Positions 1-7,647 of a stretch of 35,374 bases of DNA are shown here, in pieces. The position numbers and the translations under genes were made by a program. The notes below the pieces were generated by a model. The model ran no database searches and was not told the origin of the DNA. It worked only from the letters and a program-made list of their open reading frames with translations. The DNA is taken from contig JBJXFG010000079.1 of assembly GCA_046154665.1 (NCBI GenBank), positions 1 through 35,374 on the forward strand. Direction: 5' to 3'. Each line of letters begins with the position of its first letter. The first letter of the stretch is position 1. The DNA is from JAFLCM01 sp046154665. Its GTDB lineage: Bacteria; Planctomycetota; Phycisphaerae; Phycisphaerales; UBA1924.

Positions 1-123
1 GTGGGCTGGCGTCGATCACGACCCCGAAGCGCAAGCGTGGGCCGGCGCACGGACACCAAGCGCGCGGAGCCCAGCTGGGATTCGAATGAGGATCGAGAAG
101 AAGCTCGACGCCATGTGAGCGCA

Positions 124-150
124 TGAAAAACCCGACGACCAGTCGTCGGG
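124..150 (-). terminator. Intrinsic terminator downstream of the ferredoxin gene
   Basis: Read on the minus strand, a near-perfect hairpin (CCCGACGA, 4-base loop, TCGTCGGG; 131-150) is followed directly by TTTTTC. It lies about 80 bases past the ferredoxin stop and would end the minus-strand transcript. On the plus strand there is no T-run after the stem, so it is not a good terminator for a gene entering from the left. I see no supportable gene in bases 1-123. Confidence 0.8.
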
Positions 151-229
151 CTTGGCGTTGCGATAACCTGATTTGAGCTTTGAGTTGTGAGCTATGAGCT
201 CAGCCGCTCGGGCTCACTTCTTCGCCCGC

Positions 230-493
230 TTACTTCTTGGCGTAGTAGTCCGCGTTGATCTGGATGTACTTGTGCCACTCGGCGGGGACGTTGTCCTGCG
301 GGAAGATGGCCTTGACGGGGCACTCGTCGACGCACAGGCCGCAGTCAATGCAGGTGTTGGCGTCGATGTAGAGCTGGGTGACGCCGGCGAAGTCCGGTTC
401 GTCCTTCTTGGGGTGGATGCAGTCCACCGGGCAGACGTCGCAGCAGGCGGTCTGCTTGGTTCCGATGCACGGTTCGGCGATGACGTGTGCCAT
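230..493 (-). CDS. fdxA: 7Fe ferredoxin (3Fe-4S / 4Fe-4S), FdxA-like
   Basis: This is an 87-residue cytoplasmic electron carrier. Cysteines lie at 9, 17, 18, 21 and 25 in the first half and at 48, 51, 54 and 58 in the second. The spacing C-x7-C-x3-CP is that of seven-iron ferredoxins such as Azotobacter FdI and Thermus ferredoxin. By homology C9, C17 and C58 would hold the 3Fe-4S cluster and C21, C48, C51 and C54 the 4Fe-4S cluster. The family's C-terminal extension (AIFPQDNVPAEW...) is present, so the gene is complete. AAGGAA lies about 8 bases before the ATG. It is 199 bases downstream of a plant-type ferredoxin-NADP reductase on the same strand, its likely redox partner, and is followed by an intrinsic terminator. 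Family assignment is firm; partner choice is inferred. Confidence 0.93.
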   Translation of the reverse strand: MAHVIAEPCIGTKQTACCDVCPVDCIHPKKDEPDFAGVTQLYIDANTCIDCGLCVDECPVKAIFPQDNVPAEWHKYIQINADYYAKK

Positions 494-514
494 GGCGTGT
501 TCCTTCAGAGAGTA

Positions 515-548
515 TTCACCGCGGAGTACGCGGCGATCGCGGAGAAAG
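515..548. repeat. Degenerate dispersed repeat TTCACCGCGGA..ACGCGG..GGAGAAAG, copy 1
   Basis: The spacer between the ferredoxin and reductase genes carries TTCACCGCGGAGTACGCGG followed by GCGATCGCGGAGAAAG. A second, related copy is at 3632-3665 (TTCACCGCGGAAACGCGG ... TTGGAGAAAGG). Both are intergenic. Function unknown. Confidence 0.5.
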
Positions 549-692
549 TCAGGGGGTAAGGGAAACAGATCGACGGATTCAGACTATCGGTTTGGGCGGG
601 GCGGGACAAGAGTTTCCGGGTCGGATGTCCCGGTGGTTTTGGGACGCTTGAAGGTTGAAGCATCGGCTCGGAGAACCGACGTGCCTCCCAGG

Positions 693-1658
693 TCAGGCGT
701 AGACCTCCATGAGGAAGCGACGGGTCGGGCGGATTTCCTTGTGGAGCATCTCGCGCTTCCAGTGGCGGATATCACGGAGGGCCTGGGGGTCGCACTGGAG
801 GTACTGCTCGAGGGTGCTGCCCTGGAGCATCATCGCCAGCTGCTGGAAGATGCCCAGTTCCATGCCCGAGAGGCCGCAGATGTAGAAGAGGTTGCGGTCG
901 CTGGAGATCTGGGCGAGAAGCTGGTCGCGGTTGGTGCGGAGCCGGTCCTGGACGTAGAGCTGGTCGTTGCCGTCCTGCTGCCTCTCGCGGCTGATGGCGG
1001 TGAGGTAGGTGAAGTTCGGGTTCTTGGCGGCCATGTCGAGGAAGAAGTCATGGTAGAGCAGGTCGGAGGCGTGTGGCGCGCCCATGACCAGGGTGATCTT
1101 GCTGGTGCATTTCTGCTTGGCGAGATCGATGATCATGCCGCGGAACGGGGCGATGCCGGTGCCCGTGGCGAAGAACATGTAGTCGTGCTTGTTCGGATCA
1201 GCGGGGAGGAGGAACCGCTTGCCGTTGGGGCCGGAAACTTTGATTTTGTCGCCCACGGCACGGTCGCAGAGGTAGTTGGAAGCGACGCCGAGGAAGAGCT
1301 TGTTGGTGTCCCAATGCTCGTCGATGGAGCGTTTGACGGTGACGGAGTAGACCTTGCCGTTGCCGTCGATGCCGTCTTTGGGTGACGAGAGCGAGTAGAG
1401 GCGTGGCTTGTGGGGCTTGCCGTTGGCGTCGTTGCCGTCGACGACGACGCCGATGGCCTGCCCGGGGTTGCAGACTTTTTCGAGCGGCGTCCCGGAGACA
1501 TCAAACTCGACTTGGCGGATGTACGACGCGGTCTTCTTGCTCACCGTCGCCCGTTCGTTCTTGGTGATGGTGGCAAAGACGGGCTCGGTCGGCCTCACGG
1601 CGTGCATCTTCACGTCGGGCAGGACGGGCTCGTTCACGGCGACGGTGGTAGCGCTCAT
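693..1658 (-). CDS. Plant-type ferredoxin--NADP(+) reductase
   Basis: This 321-residue FAD enzyme moves electrons between ferredoxin and NADP(H). The FAD-binding barrel carries RLYSLSS (86-92) and VSGPNGKRFLLP (141-152). The NADP domain has GTGIAPFRGM (166-175), a typical plant-type FNR phosphate-binding loop, and YICGLSGME nearer the end. The protein ends FLMEVYA, close to the aromatic end of chloroplast and cyanobacterial FNRs but with one extra Ala after the Tyr. The N-terminal ~25 residues are not conserved in the family and look disordered, so the exact start is less sure than the rest. The 7Fe ferredoxin lies just downstream on the same strand. Physiological direction (NADPH making reduced ferredoxin, or the reverse) cannot be told from sequence. 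Confidence 0.93.
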   Translation of the reverse strand: MSATTVAVNEPVLPDVKMHAVRPTEPVFATITKNERATVSKKTASYIRQVEFDVSGTPLEKVCNPGQAIGVVVDGNDANGKPHKPRLYSLSSPKDGIDGNGKVYSVTVKRSIDEHWDTNKLFLGVASNYLCDRAVGDKIKVSGPNGKRFLLPADPNKHDYMFFATGTGIAPFRGMIIDLAKQKCTSKITLVMGAPHASDLLYHDFFLDMAAKNPNFTYLTAISRERQQDGNDQLYVQDRLRTNRDQLLAQISSDRNLFYICGLSGMELGIFQQLAMMLQGSTLEQYLQCDPQALRDIRHWKREMLHKEIRPTRRFLMEVYA

Positions 1659-1755
1659 GTGCGCACGCTACCGACGGTGGCGGAAAGGGTCAACCGCGCG
1701 CGGGGGCAGCAGGTGCGACTGAGTCTCAGTGGGGGCCGGCGCTTGCCTTTCCGAG

Positions 1756-1866
1756 CCCTCCGCGCGAGCGGAGGGTCCTTCTTGCGGATTTCAGGCGAGA
1801 ACGCGGTCCCAGCGCCTTGGACTGACCGCTCGCGCGGTCGGTTCTGCGGTGTTCCGCACTGCGGAA
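1756..1866. other. Three GC-rich hairpins in the spacer after the asparaginase gene
   Basis: The 215-base spacer between the asparaginase stop and the reductase start holds three successive stems: CCCTCCGC/GCGGAGGG (1756-1775), a 9-bp stem around GACCGC/GCGGTC (1821-1842), and TTCCGC/GCGGAA (1852-1866). None has a T-run on the minus strand. They may stabilise or attenuate the asparaginase mRNA end. I see no gene here. Confidence 0.45.
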
Positions 1867-1873
1867 ACGAGAC

Positions 1874-2377
1874 TCACGCGCGACGGAACGAGCCCAGTTC
1901 GCGGTCCTTGATGACGCCGGGGAACTTCAGGGCCCGTCCGTGGGCCACGGCGTAGACGCCCGGTGCCAGCAGGCTGGTGGCGAGGAGGGATTCGGTGAGG
2001 TTTTGCAGCGCGTCGGAGCGGCTCATCTCAAAGGGGCGCATGGCCCCGCTGAGGATGACAGGCTTGGCGAGGTTGGGGAGTTCGGTGTGGATCGTCTCGC
2101 CGGTGAGGTGGAGCGTGTCGGTGCCGTGGAGGACGACGACGGCGTCTGAGAGTTCGAGCGCGGCGCGGACGGCCTTGACGATGAGGCGACGGTCGTCGTC
2201 GGTCATCAGCAGGCTGTCCTTGTGCATCAGGGCGCGGTGATGAATCTCGGTGTCCAGCAGCTTGAGGCGGCGGAGCATGCGTTCGACCATGCTTCGGCGA
2301 TTGGCGAGCTCGCCGGTGGCCTCGTCGTAGGTCTTTTCGATCGTGCCGCCGGTGGTGATGAGTTCGATGTGGCGCAT
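1874..2377 (-). CDS. Short, single-domain type I/II asparaginase-family protein
   Basis: The 167 residues match only the N-terminal domain of bacterial L-asparaginases, which are usually about 330 residues. TTGGTIEKTYDE (8-19) contains the nucleophile Thr12 of the family, and VVLHGTDTL (81-89) holds the second Thr-Asp pair (T86/D87). KPVILSGAMRPFEMSRSDA (105-123) is the usual core strand. Lys151 lies near the place of the catalytic Lys, but I infer this only from order. The gene ends cleanly, without sign of frameshift or a downstream C-terminal domain, so it belongs to the known class of short asparaginase-domain proteins, whose activity is poorly settled. A dispersed inverted repeat lies immediately upstream (2405-2501). 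Confidence 0.85.
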   Translation of the reverse strand: MRHIELITTGGTIEKTYDEATGELANRRSMVERMLRRLKLLDTEIHHRALMHKDSLLMTDDDRRLIVKAVRAALELSDAVVVLHGTDTLHLTGETIHTELPNLAKPVILSGAMRPFEMSRSDALQNLTESLLATSLLAPGVYAVAHGRALKFPGVIKDRELGSFRRA

Positions 2378-2404
2378 GGGGGGCTCAAAGTGGGGGGCCT
2401 GGGA

Positions 2405-2501
2405 AACGAGCCCCGAGCGTGAGCGAGTGGGTTGGAGCGACCCGCGGATTCCGATCCATTTCGAAACTCGTCAGACCCGTCGCTCACGCTCCGGGCTCGT
2501 T
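2405..2501. repeat. Dispersed palindromic element, copy A (both arms)
   Basis: The left arm at 2405-2432 starts AACGAGCCCCGAGCGTGAGC and the right arm at 2475-2501 is nearly its reverse complement (ACCCGTCGCTCACGCTCCGG...). The arms flank a 42-base non-conserved centre. It lies between the asd stop and the asparaginase start. Related copies are at 3740-3825, 10341-10372, 25784-25810 and 28706-28800. Confidence 0.85.
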
Positions 2502-2524
2502 CTTCGAGTTTGTTGGCGCACAGC

Positions 2525-3586
2525 CTACCCGAGCAGTTCCGCGATCTGAACGGCGTTCAGGGCCGCGCCTTTCCGCAACTGATCGCCACAGACGAAGAGG
2601 TTGAAGCCCTGAAACTTGGTGTCCGGGCCGGTGCCAGCGGAGGGCTGAGATTCGTCGCCGCGGATGCGGCCGACCAGCACATCGTCCTTCCCCGAAGCCT
2701 TTAGAGGCGTGGGGAAGACGTTGCCGGCGCGGTCATCGAGCACCGTGACGCCGGGGGCCGAGGCGAGCAGGTCGCGGACCTGCTTCTCGGTGGCCGGCTG
2801 CTTGAGCGTGAGATTGATCGACTCGGCGTGGGCCCGCAGCACCGGCACGCGGATGCACGTCGCGGTGATCTTCACCGTGGCATCACGCCAGATCTTCCGC
2901 GATTCGTCGATCATCTTCTGCTCTTCCTGGTTCCGCCCGCTGGCGGCGTCCATCGACGAGTTGTGGCTGAAAAGGTTGAAGGCGTAGGGCTCTTTGAAGA
3001 TCACGGGCTTGGCGTCGCGCCCGGCGAGCACGTCGGCGGTCTGCGAGCGGAGTTCGTCCATCGCGGCGGCTCCCGCGCCGCTGGCGGCCTGGTAGGTGTT
3101 CACGACGATGCGGTCAACGCCGAAGGCGGCCCGGATGGGGTTGACCGCCACCAGCATGATGATGGTGGAGCAGTTGGGGTTGGCGATGATGCCAGGGGTG
3201 ACGTAGCCCTTGTGGGCGTCGGCGTCGGAGGGGTTGACCTCGGGGACGACGAGCGGCACGCCGTCGGTCATGCGGAATGCCGAGGAGTTGTCGACAACGA
3301 CCGCGCCGGCCCTGACGGCGACGGGGCCGTAGTGCTTCGAGATCGAGCCGCCGGCTGAGAATAGAGCGAGTTTGACGCCGTCGAACGAACGCTCGGTGAG
3401 CTCTTCGACCGGCAGCGTGCCGCCGCGGTATGGAAGCGACGTTCCGGCGGAGCGTGCCGAGGCGAGCAGGCGGATGCGGGCGTGCGGGAACCGGCGCTGC
3501 TCTAGGACATCGAGGAACTCGCGCCCGACGGCGCCGGTGGCGCCGACCACGGCGATGTCGAGCGGATTGGAAGCAGGCGATGGCAT
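2525..3586 (-). CDS. asd: Aspartate-semialdehyde dehydrogenase
   Basis: This enzyme reduces aspartyl phosphate to aspartate semialdehyde with NADPH, the branch point to lysine/diaminopimelate, threonine and methionine. The 353-residue protein has the nucleotide loop VVGATGAVG (13-21), catalytic Cys139 in NPNCST, the AASGAG segment (168-173) and His253 in RAHAESIN, all as expected for a full-length family member. It lies downstream of argH on the same strand, separated by 292 bases containing two dispersed repeats, so it probably has its own promoter. Its substrate pathway also starts from aspartate, as does that of panD nearby. No Shine-Dalgarno site is evident. Confidence 0.97.
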   Translation of the reverse strand: MPSPASNPLDIAVVGATGAVGREFLDVLEQRRFPHARIRLLASARSAGTSLPYRGGTLPVEELTERSFDGVKLALFSAGGSISKHYGPVAVRAGAVVVDNSSAFRMTDGVPLVVPEVNPSDADAHKGYVTPGIIANPNCSTIIMLVAVNPIRAAFGVDRIVVNTYQAASGAGAAAMDELRSQTADVLAGRDAKPVIFKEPYAFNLFSHNSSMDAASGRNQEEQKMIDESRKIWRDATVKITATCIRVPVLRAHAESINLTLKQPATEKQVRDLLASAPGVTVLDDRAGNVFPTPLKASGKDDVLVGRIRGDESQPSAGTGPDTKFQGFNLFVCGDQLRKGAALNAVQIAELLG

Positions 3587-3631
3587 CGGGCGGAACCGTA
3601 TCGCGTTGACTCCCGCGAATCCAAAGTCGGA

Positions 3632-3665
3632 TTCACCGCGGAAACGCGGAGTGCTTGGAGAAAGG
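3632..3665. repeat. Degenerate dispersed repeat TTCACCGCGGA..ACGCGG..GGAGAAAG, copy 2
   Basis: This is the second copy of the element described at 515-548, here in the argH-asd spacer 45 bases upstream of the asd start. Confidence 0.5.
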
Positions 3666-3739
3666 CAGTTGAATGGGGTGTGATGGTCCGGAAACTGCGG
3701 TGGTGCCGCGTGTGTGAACTCGTTCCAGGATGCTCGAAC

Positions 3740-3825
3740 AACGAGCCCCGAGCGTGAGCGAGTGGGTCGAAGTGGCTTGCTCTTCCGGTTCTCGCGGATC
3801 CCGTCGCTGACGCTCCGGGCTCGTG
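3740..3825. repeat. Dispersed palindromic element, copy B (both arms)
   Basis: The left arm 3740-3767 is identical over 28 bases to the left arm of copy A. The right arm (3800-3825) reads CCCGTCGCTGACGCTCCGGG and then CTCGTGT, with one substitution in the core. The 32-base centre is unrelated to that of copy A. It lies between the argH stop and the asd start. Confidence 0.85.
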
Positions 3826-3878
3826 TGCTTGGGCGACTCTGGTGGACGGATCGCTCCCTCGCGGCCGCGGTTCTGTCG

Positions 3879-5288
3879 TCAAACCGTGCGCTGACGCGCG
3901 GCTTGCAGTTGCTCGCGCACGCGATCGGTGGCCGTACCCCCCAGCACGTCGCGCTTGGCGATGATGGCGTCGAGGGTCAGGCGTGCGAAGACGTCCTCGC
4001 CCGCCTGCGGGGCCAGCGTGCGGAGTTCGGGCAGCGAGAGCCGCTCGATCGGCACACCCTTCGACAGCGCCAGCCGCACCACTCGACCGGTGATCTCGTG
4101 GGCTTCGCGGAAGGGCACGCCCTTGTCGACGAGATAGTCCGCGAAGTCGGTCGCGTTGGCGTGGCCGCCCTCGGCGGCGCGGCGGCAGGTCTCGCGGCTG
4201 ACCTTCATGCCGTCGAGCACGCCGGGGAGCACGCGGAGCACCAGAAGCAGCGAGTCGGTCGCCTCGAAGAGCGGTTCCTTGTCTTCTTGCAGGTCCTTGT
4301 TGTAGGCCAGCGGCAGGCCCTTGAGCACGGTGTTCAGCGTGGCCTGCGCGCCGATGATGCGGCCCGTCTTGGCGCGGAGGAGCTCCAGCGCGTCTGGGTT
4401 CTTCTTTTGCGGCATCAGCGAGCTGCCGCTGGACCACTTGTCGGACATCTCGACGAAGGCGAACTCGCCGGTGGAGTAGATGATGAGGTCTTCGGCGAGC
4501 CGAGAGAGGTGCAGGGCGCACAGCACGCAGGCGTTCACGGTGTCGACGGCGAAATCGCGGTCGCTCACGGCGTCGAGGCTGTTGCGCGTGGCCCCCCCGC
4601 CCCCGCCGCCGCCCCCGCCGCCAAAGCCCAGATCGCGAGCGATCTGCTCGCGGTCCACGTCGTAGGCGGTTCCGGCCAGCGCGCCGCTGCCCAGCGGCGA
4701 GACGCGGGTGCGTGCGAGCGCCTGCGCCAGCCGCTCGGCATCGCGTTCCAGCATCTCGGCGTACGCGAGGGCCCAGTGGCCCCACAGGATCGGCTGGGCC
4801 CGCTGCAGGTGGGTGTAGCCGGGGAGCACGCTTTCGAGTTCGCGATCGGCGAGGCGCAGCAGCGATGACCTTGCCTCTCGCAGCGCGGGCAGCAGCGCAC
4901 CCGAGATGGTCCGTGCCGTCCACAGCCGCAGGTCGGTCGCCACCTGGTCGTTGCGGCTGCGCCCGGTGTGGAGTTTCTTTCCCAGCGCCCCGGCGCGTTC
5001 AACGAGCAGCCGCTCGACGAACGAATGGACATCCTCATCGGTTGCTTTATCAATGAGCGCGGGGTTGGCCTTGACCTCGATGAGGACCGCGCGGAGGGCC
5101 TCTTCGAGGGTTGCACGCTCGGACTCGGTGATGACGCCGGCGCGGCAGATTGCCGCGGCCCACGCGATGGAGCCGTGGATGTCGTCTTCGAGGAGGCGCT
5201 TGTCGAACGGCAGGGAATCGTTGAAGGCGCGGAACAGCGCATCGGGCCCCCCGGAACCGTCTTCGAAGCGCCCGCCCCACAGGGCCAT
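3879..5288 (-). CDS. argH: Argininosuccinate lyase
   Basis: This is the last step of arginine synthesis: argininosuccinate to arginine plus fumarate. The 469-residue protein carries GYTHLQRAQP with catalytic His160, ATRNSLDAVSDRDF after residue 232, and the fumarase/lyase signature GSSLMPQKKNPD (288-299) with the mobile-loop serine. Its start ATG shares one base with the argG stop (TAATG), and AAGG lies about 8 bases upstream, so translation is likely coupled. A run of ten glycines (223-232, encoded at 4593-4622 by GGC/GGG codons) sits between DLGF and ATRNS, where other lyases have only one to three residues. The reading frame is intact across it. Confidence 0.97.
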   Translation of the reverse strand: MALWGGRFEDGSGGPDALFRAFNDSLPFDKRLLEDDIHGSIAWAAAICRAGVITESERATLEEALRAVLIEVKANPALIDKATDEDVHSFVERLLVERAGALGKKLHTGRSRNDQVATDLRLWTARTISGALLPALREARSSLLRLADRELESVLPGYTHLQRAQPILWGHWALAYAEMLERDAERLAQALARTRVSPLGSGALAGTAYDVDREQIARDLGFGGGGGGGGGGATRNSLDAVSDRDFAVDTVNACVLCALHLSRLAEDLIIYSTGEFAFVEMSDKWSSGSSLMPQKKNPDALELLRAKTGRIIGAQATLNTVLKGLPLAYNKDLQEDKEPLFEATDSLLLVLRVLPGVLDGMKVSRETCRRAAEGGHANATDFADYLVDKGVPFREAHEITGRVVRLALSKGVPIERLSLPELRTLAPQAGEDVFARLTLDAIIAKRDVLGGTATDRVREQLQAARQRTV

Positions 5289-6496
5289 TACTTCACGCCT
5301 TTCTGTCGCTTCATCGCGCGGATGCGGCTGGGCAGGCTGAACAGCCGGATGAACCCCTCGGCGTGCTTCTGGTTGTAGACCTCGTCCTTGCCGAACGTGG
5401 CGAACTGCTCGGCGTAGAGCATATTCGGGCTGCGGCGGCGCACGGTGGTGGCGCTGCCCTTGTAGAGCCGCACCGCCACGTCACCGGTGAGGGGCTTTGC
5501 GATCGATTCCGCCGCGGCCCATAGGGCTTCGCGCAGCGGCGTGAACCAGCGACCGTCGTAGACGACGTACGCGAACTTCTGACCGATGTCCTGTCGCTCC
5601 GCGCGGGTGTCGCGGTCGAGGACGATCTCTTCGAGGCCGCGGAGGGCTTCCATGATGATCGCGCCACCGGGGGTTTCGTAACAGCCGCGGGATTTCATGC
5701 CGACGAGGCGGTTCTCGATGAGGTCGATGCGTCCGACGCCGTGCTTGCCGCCGATGGCGTTGAGTTCGGCGACGAGTTTCTCGGCGGGGAGTTCCTTGCC
5801 GTTGAGCGTGCGGGGGCGGCCGCTGACGAAGCCGAGCACGACTTCCTCGGGCTTGTCGGGTGCGTTTTCGGGCGAGACCGACATCACCCAGATGTCCTCC
5901 GGCGGAGCGTTCCAGGGGTCTTCGAGGGTGCCGCCTTCGTGGCTGATGTGCCACAGGTTGCGGTCGCGGCTGTAGATCTTCTCTTTGCTGGCGGCGCACG
6001 GGATGTCGCGCTTGGCGAGGTAGTCGAGCATCTCTTCGCGCGAGCGGAGGTTCCACAGACGCCACGGGGCGATGACCTCAAGGTGCGGGGCCATGGCGGC
6101 GTAAGTGCTCTCGAAGCGGACCTGGTCGTTGCCCTTGCCGGTGCAGCCGTGACAGAGCGAATCGCAGCCGGTGGCGAGGGCGACATCGACCTGCGCTTTG
6201 GCGAGGATGGGCCGGGCCATCGAGGTGCCCAGCAGGTAGCGGCCCTCGTAGACGCTGCCGGCGATCACCGTCGGGAACACGTAGTCCTCGATGAACTCGC
6301 GCTTCAGGTCGACGACGTGGCACGACGACGCGCCGGTCTTCTTGGCCTTGGCTTCGATGCCTTCGAGCTCGGCGTCGCCCTGGCCGACATCGCCGACGAC
6401 GGCGACGACTTCGCAGGCGTAGGTCTCGACGAGCCAGGGGATGATGCAGGAGGTGTCGAGGCCGCCGGAGTAGGCGAGGGCGATTTTCTTGGGCAT
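5288..6496 (-). CDS. argG: Argininosuccinate synthase
   Basis: It joins citrulline and aspartate at the expense of ATP to give argininosuccinate. The 402 residues match the usual family length. ALAYSGGLDTS (6-16) is the PP-loop for ATP, and GCTGKGNDQVRFE is the conserved citrulline/aspartate-binding segment. The KSRGCYETPGG segment is also typical. It is fifth in the argR-C-B-F-G-H run and overlaps argH by one base. The bases before its ATG are C-rich when read on the coding strand (CTCCCCCCACCC), so there is no Shine-Dalgarno site. The 116-base spacer to argF holds heptamer repeats and a hairpin. Confidence 0.97.
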   Translation of the reverse strand: MPKKIALAYSGGLDTSCIIPWLVETYACEVVAVVGDVGQGDAELEGIEAKAKKTGASSCHVVDLKREFIEDYVFPTVIAGSVYEGRYLLGTSMARPILAKAQVDVALATGCDSLCHGCTGKGNDQVRFESTYAAMAPHLEVIAPWRLWNLRSREEMLDYLAKRDIPCAASKEKIYSRDRNLWHISHEGGTLEDPWNAPPEDIWVMSVSPENAPDKPEEVVLGFVSGRPRTLNGKELPAEKLVAELNAIGGKHGVGRIDLIENRLVGMKSRGCYETPGGAIIMEALRGLEEIVLDRDTRAERQDIGQKFAYVVYDGRWFTPLREALWAAAESIAKPLTGDVAVRLYKGSATTVRRRSPNMLYAEQFATFGKDEVYNQKHAEGFIRLFSLPSRIRAMKRQKGVK

Positions 6497-6512
6497 GGGT
6501 GGGGGGAGAAAT

Positions 6513-6547
6513 CGGGAGTGGGGAGTCGGCAGTCGGCAGTCGGGAAG
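6513..6547. repeat. Heptamer tandem repeats (CGGGAGT / CGGCAGT)
   Basis: Five contiguous 7-base units read CGGGAGT, GGGGAGT, CGGCAGT, CGGCAGT, CGGGAAG. They lie in the argF-argG spacer, 17 bases from the argG start codon. Short heptamer repeats of this kind are known from several bacterial groups and vary between strains. Confidence 0.7.
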
Positions 6548-6579
6548 GCAGACGGGAGTGTAGGGAACGATGTGGGTGC

Positions 6580-6603
6580 CACCGACCTGGTTTCAGGTCG
6601 GTG
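6580..6603. repeat. Perfect 10-bp hairpin CACCGACCTG / CAGGTCGGTG
   Basis: A perfect 10-base stem with a GTTT loop lies just past the argF stop. A related but imperfect stem (CACCGAC ... GTCGGTG, 6630-6659) follows inside the argF 3' end. There is no T-run on the minus strand, so it is probably a repeat hairpin and not a strong terminator. It would leave argG and argH in the same transcript. Confidence 0.6.
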
Positions 6604-6612
6604 CGGGTCAGA

Positions 6613-7647
6613 TCAGTGCGTGAGCGGAGCACCGACCTCGCGCGGACGGGAAGTCGGTGGCGCGGCGGTGCGCGTCTTGTGAAGATCGCGCCCGGGGCAG
6701 AGCATGTGCAGCATCAGCGCGTTTTGGGCGTGCATGCGGTTCTCGGCCTGGTCGAAGACGATGCTGGCGGGCGAGTCGATCACGTCGTCGGTGACTTCCT
6801 GGCCCCGCTTGGCGGGCAGGCAGTGCATGAACCGGGCGTTCGCACCGGCGCGGCTCATCATCGCGGCGTTCACCTGGTAGGGCGTGAACGCCTTCAGACG
6901 CCGGGCCTTCTCCGCCTCGTCGCCCATCGAAATCCAGGTGTCGGCGTAGAGGATGTCGGCACCGGCGACGGCGTCGAGCGCATCGGTCACGGTGACGCTG
7001 CCGCCGGAATCCGTCGAGCGGGCCTGCGCCTCCCCCACCACCGCGGCTTCGAGCGCGTAGCCCTTGGGGCACACCAGCGTGAGGTCCGCGCCCAGCGTGG
7101 ACGCGACGATAGCCAGCGAGTGAGCGACGTTGTTGCCGTCGCCGAGATAGACGACCTTTGCGCCGCGCACGTCGCCGAGGGCTTCCTTGATGGTCATGAC
7201 GTCGGCGAGTGCCTGGCAGGGGTGGAAGCGCTCGCACAGCGCGTTGACGACGGGCACGCGGCTGTGCCGGGCCAGTTCGGCGAGCGGCGCGTGGGCGTGC
7301 GTGCGGCAGACGATCATGTCGACCATGCGTTCGAGCGTGCCCGCGGCGTCGCGGACGCTCTCGCGCTCGCCCAGGCGGGTACCGGCCATGTCAAAGTAGA
7401 TCGCGTGCCCGCCCAGGCGGGCCGTACCGGCCTCGAACGAGACGCGCGTCCGCAGCGAGGGTTTCTCGAACATCATGCACACCACGCGCCCGGCCAGAGC
7501 GCCGGCGAATGCACGCACGTCCGACTTCACGTGGGACGCGGTCGACAGCACCGCGCCGAGCGAGGCGGCGTCGAACTCGCCGCCGCTCAGGAGGTCCTTG
7601 AAAGGCAGCGGCGCGATGAACTGGGAGGCGGAGAGAGACGTCTTCAA
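6613..7647 (-). CDS. argF: Ornithine carbamoyltransferase
   Basis: It makes citrulline from ornithine and carbamoyl phosphate. The 344 residues include the carbamoyl-phosphate loop FEKPSLRTR (60-68), FHPCQALAD (141-149), the ornithine-site segment TWISMG (237-242) and HCLPA (275-279). The start is TTG at 7645-7647, overlapping the argB stop in TTGA, with AAGGA 9-10 bases before it; no ATG lies near enough upstream to be an alternative. The conserved fold ends near AENRMHAQNALMLHML. The last ~28 residues (317-344) are extra, and about 16 of them (PPTSRPREVGAPLTH) are read from an inverted-repeat sequence, so this tail is probably acquired and not functional. Confidence 0.96.
   Translation of the reverse strand: MKTSLSASQFIAPLPFKDLLSGGEFDAASLGAVLSTASHVKSDVRAFAGALAGRVVCMMFEKPSLRTRVSFEAGTARLGGHAIYFDMAGTRLGERESVRDAAGTLERMVDMIVCRTHAHAPLAELARHSRVPVVNALCERFHPCQALADVMTIKEALGDVRGAKVVYLGDGNNVAHSLAIVASTLGADLTLVCPKGYALEAAVVGEAQARSTDSGGSVTVTDALDAVAGADILYADTWISMGDEAEKARRLKAFTPYQVNAAMMSRAGANARFMHCLPAKRGQEVTDDVIDSPASIVFDQAENRMHAQNALMLHMLCPGRDLHKTRTAAPPTSRPREVGAPLTH

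Noticed and set aside
1..123. Possible 3' end of a plus-strand gene
   Set aside because: All three plus frames end in this stretch and none shows a known motif, so no feature could be supported.
2419..2604. Small frames containing SPERERVG, SLTLRARV and similar words (also near 3714, 25784 and 28700)
   Set aside because: These are translations of the dispersed repeat, not proteins.
3502..4923. 473-residue open frame through the argH region and the spacer
   Set aside because: Arg/Ala-rich frame overlapping argH and asd with no recognisable domain.
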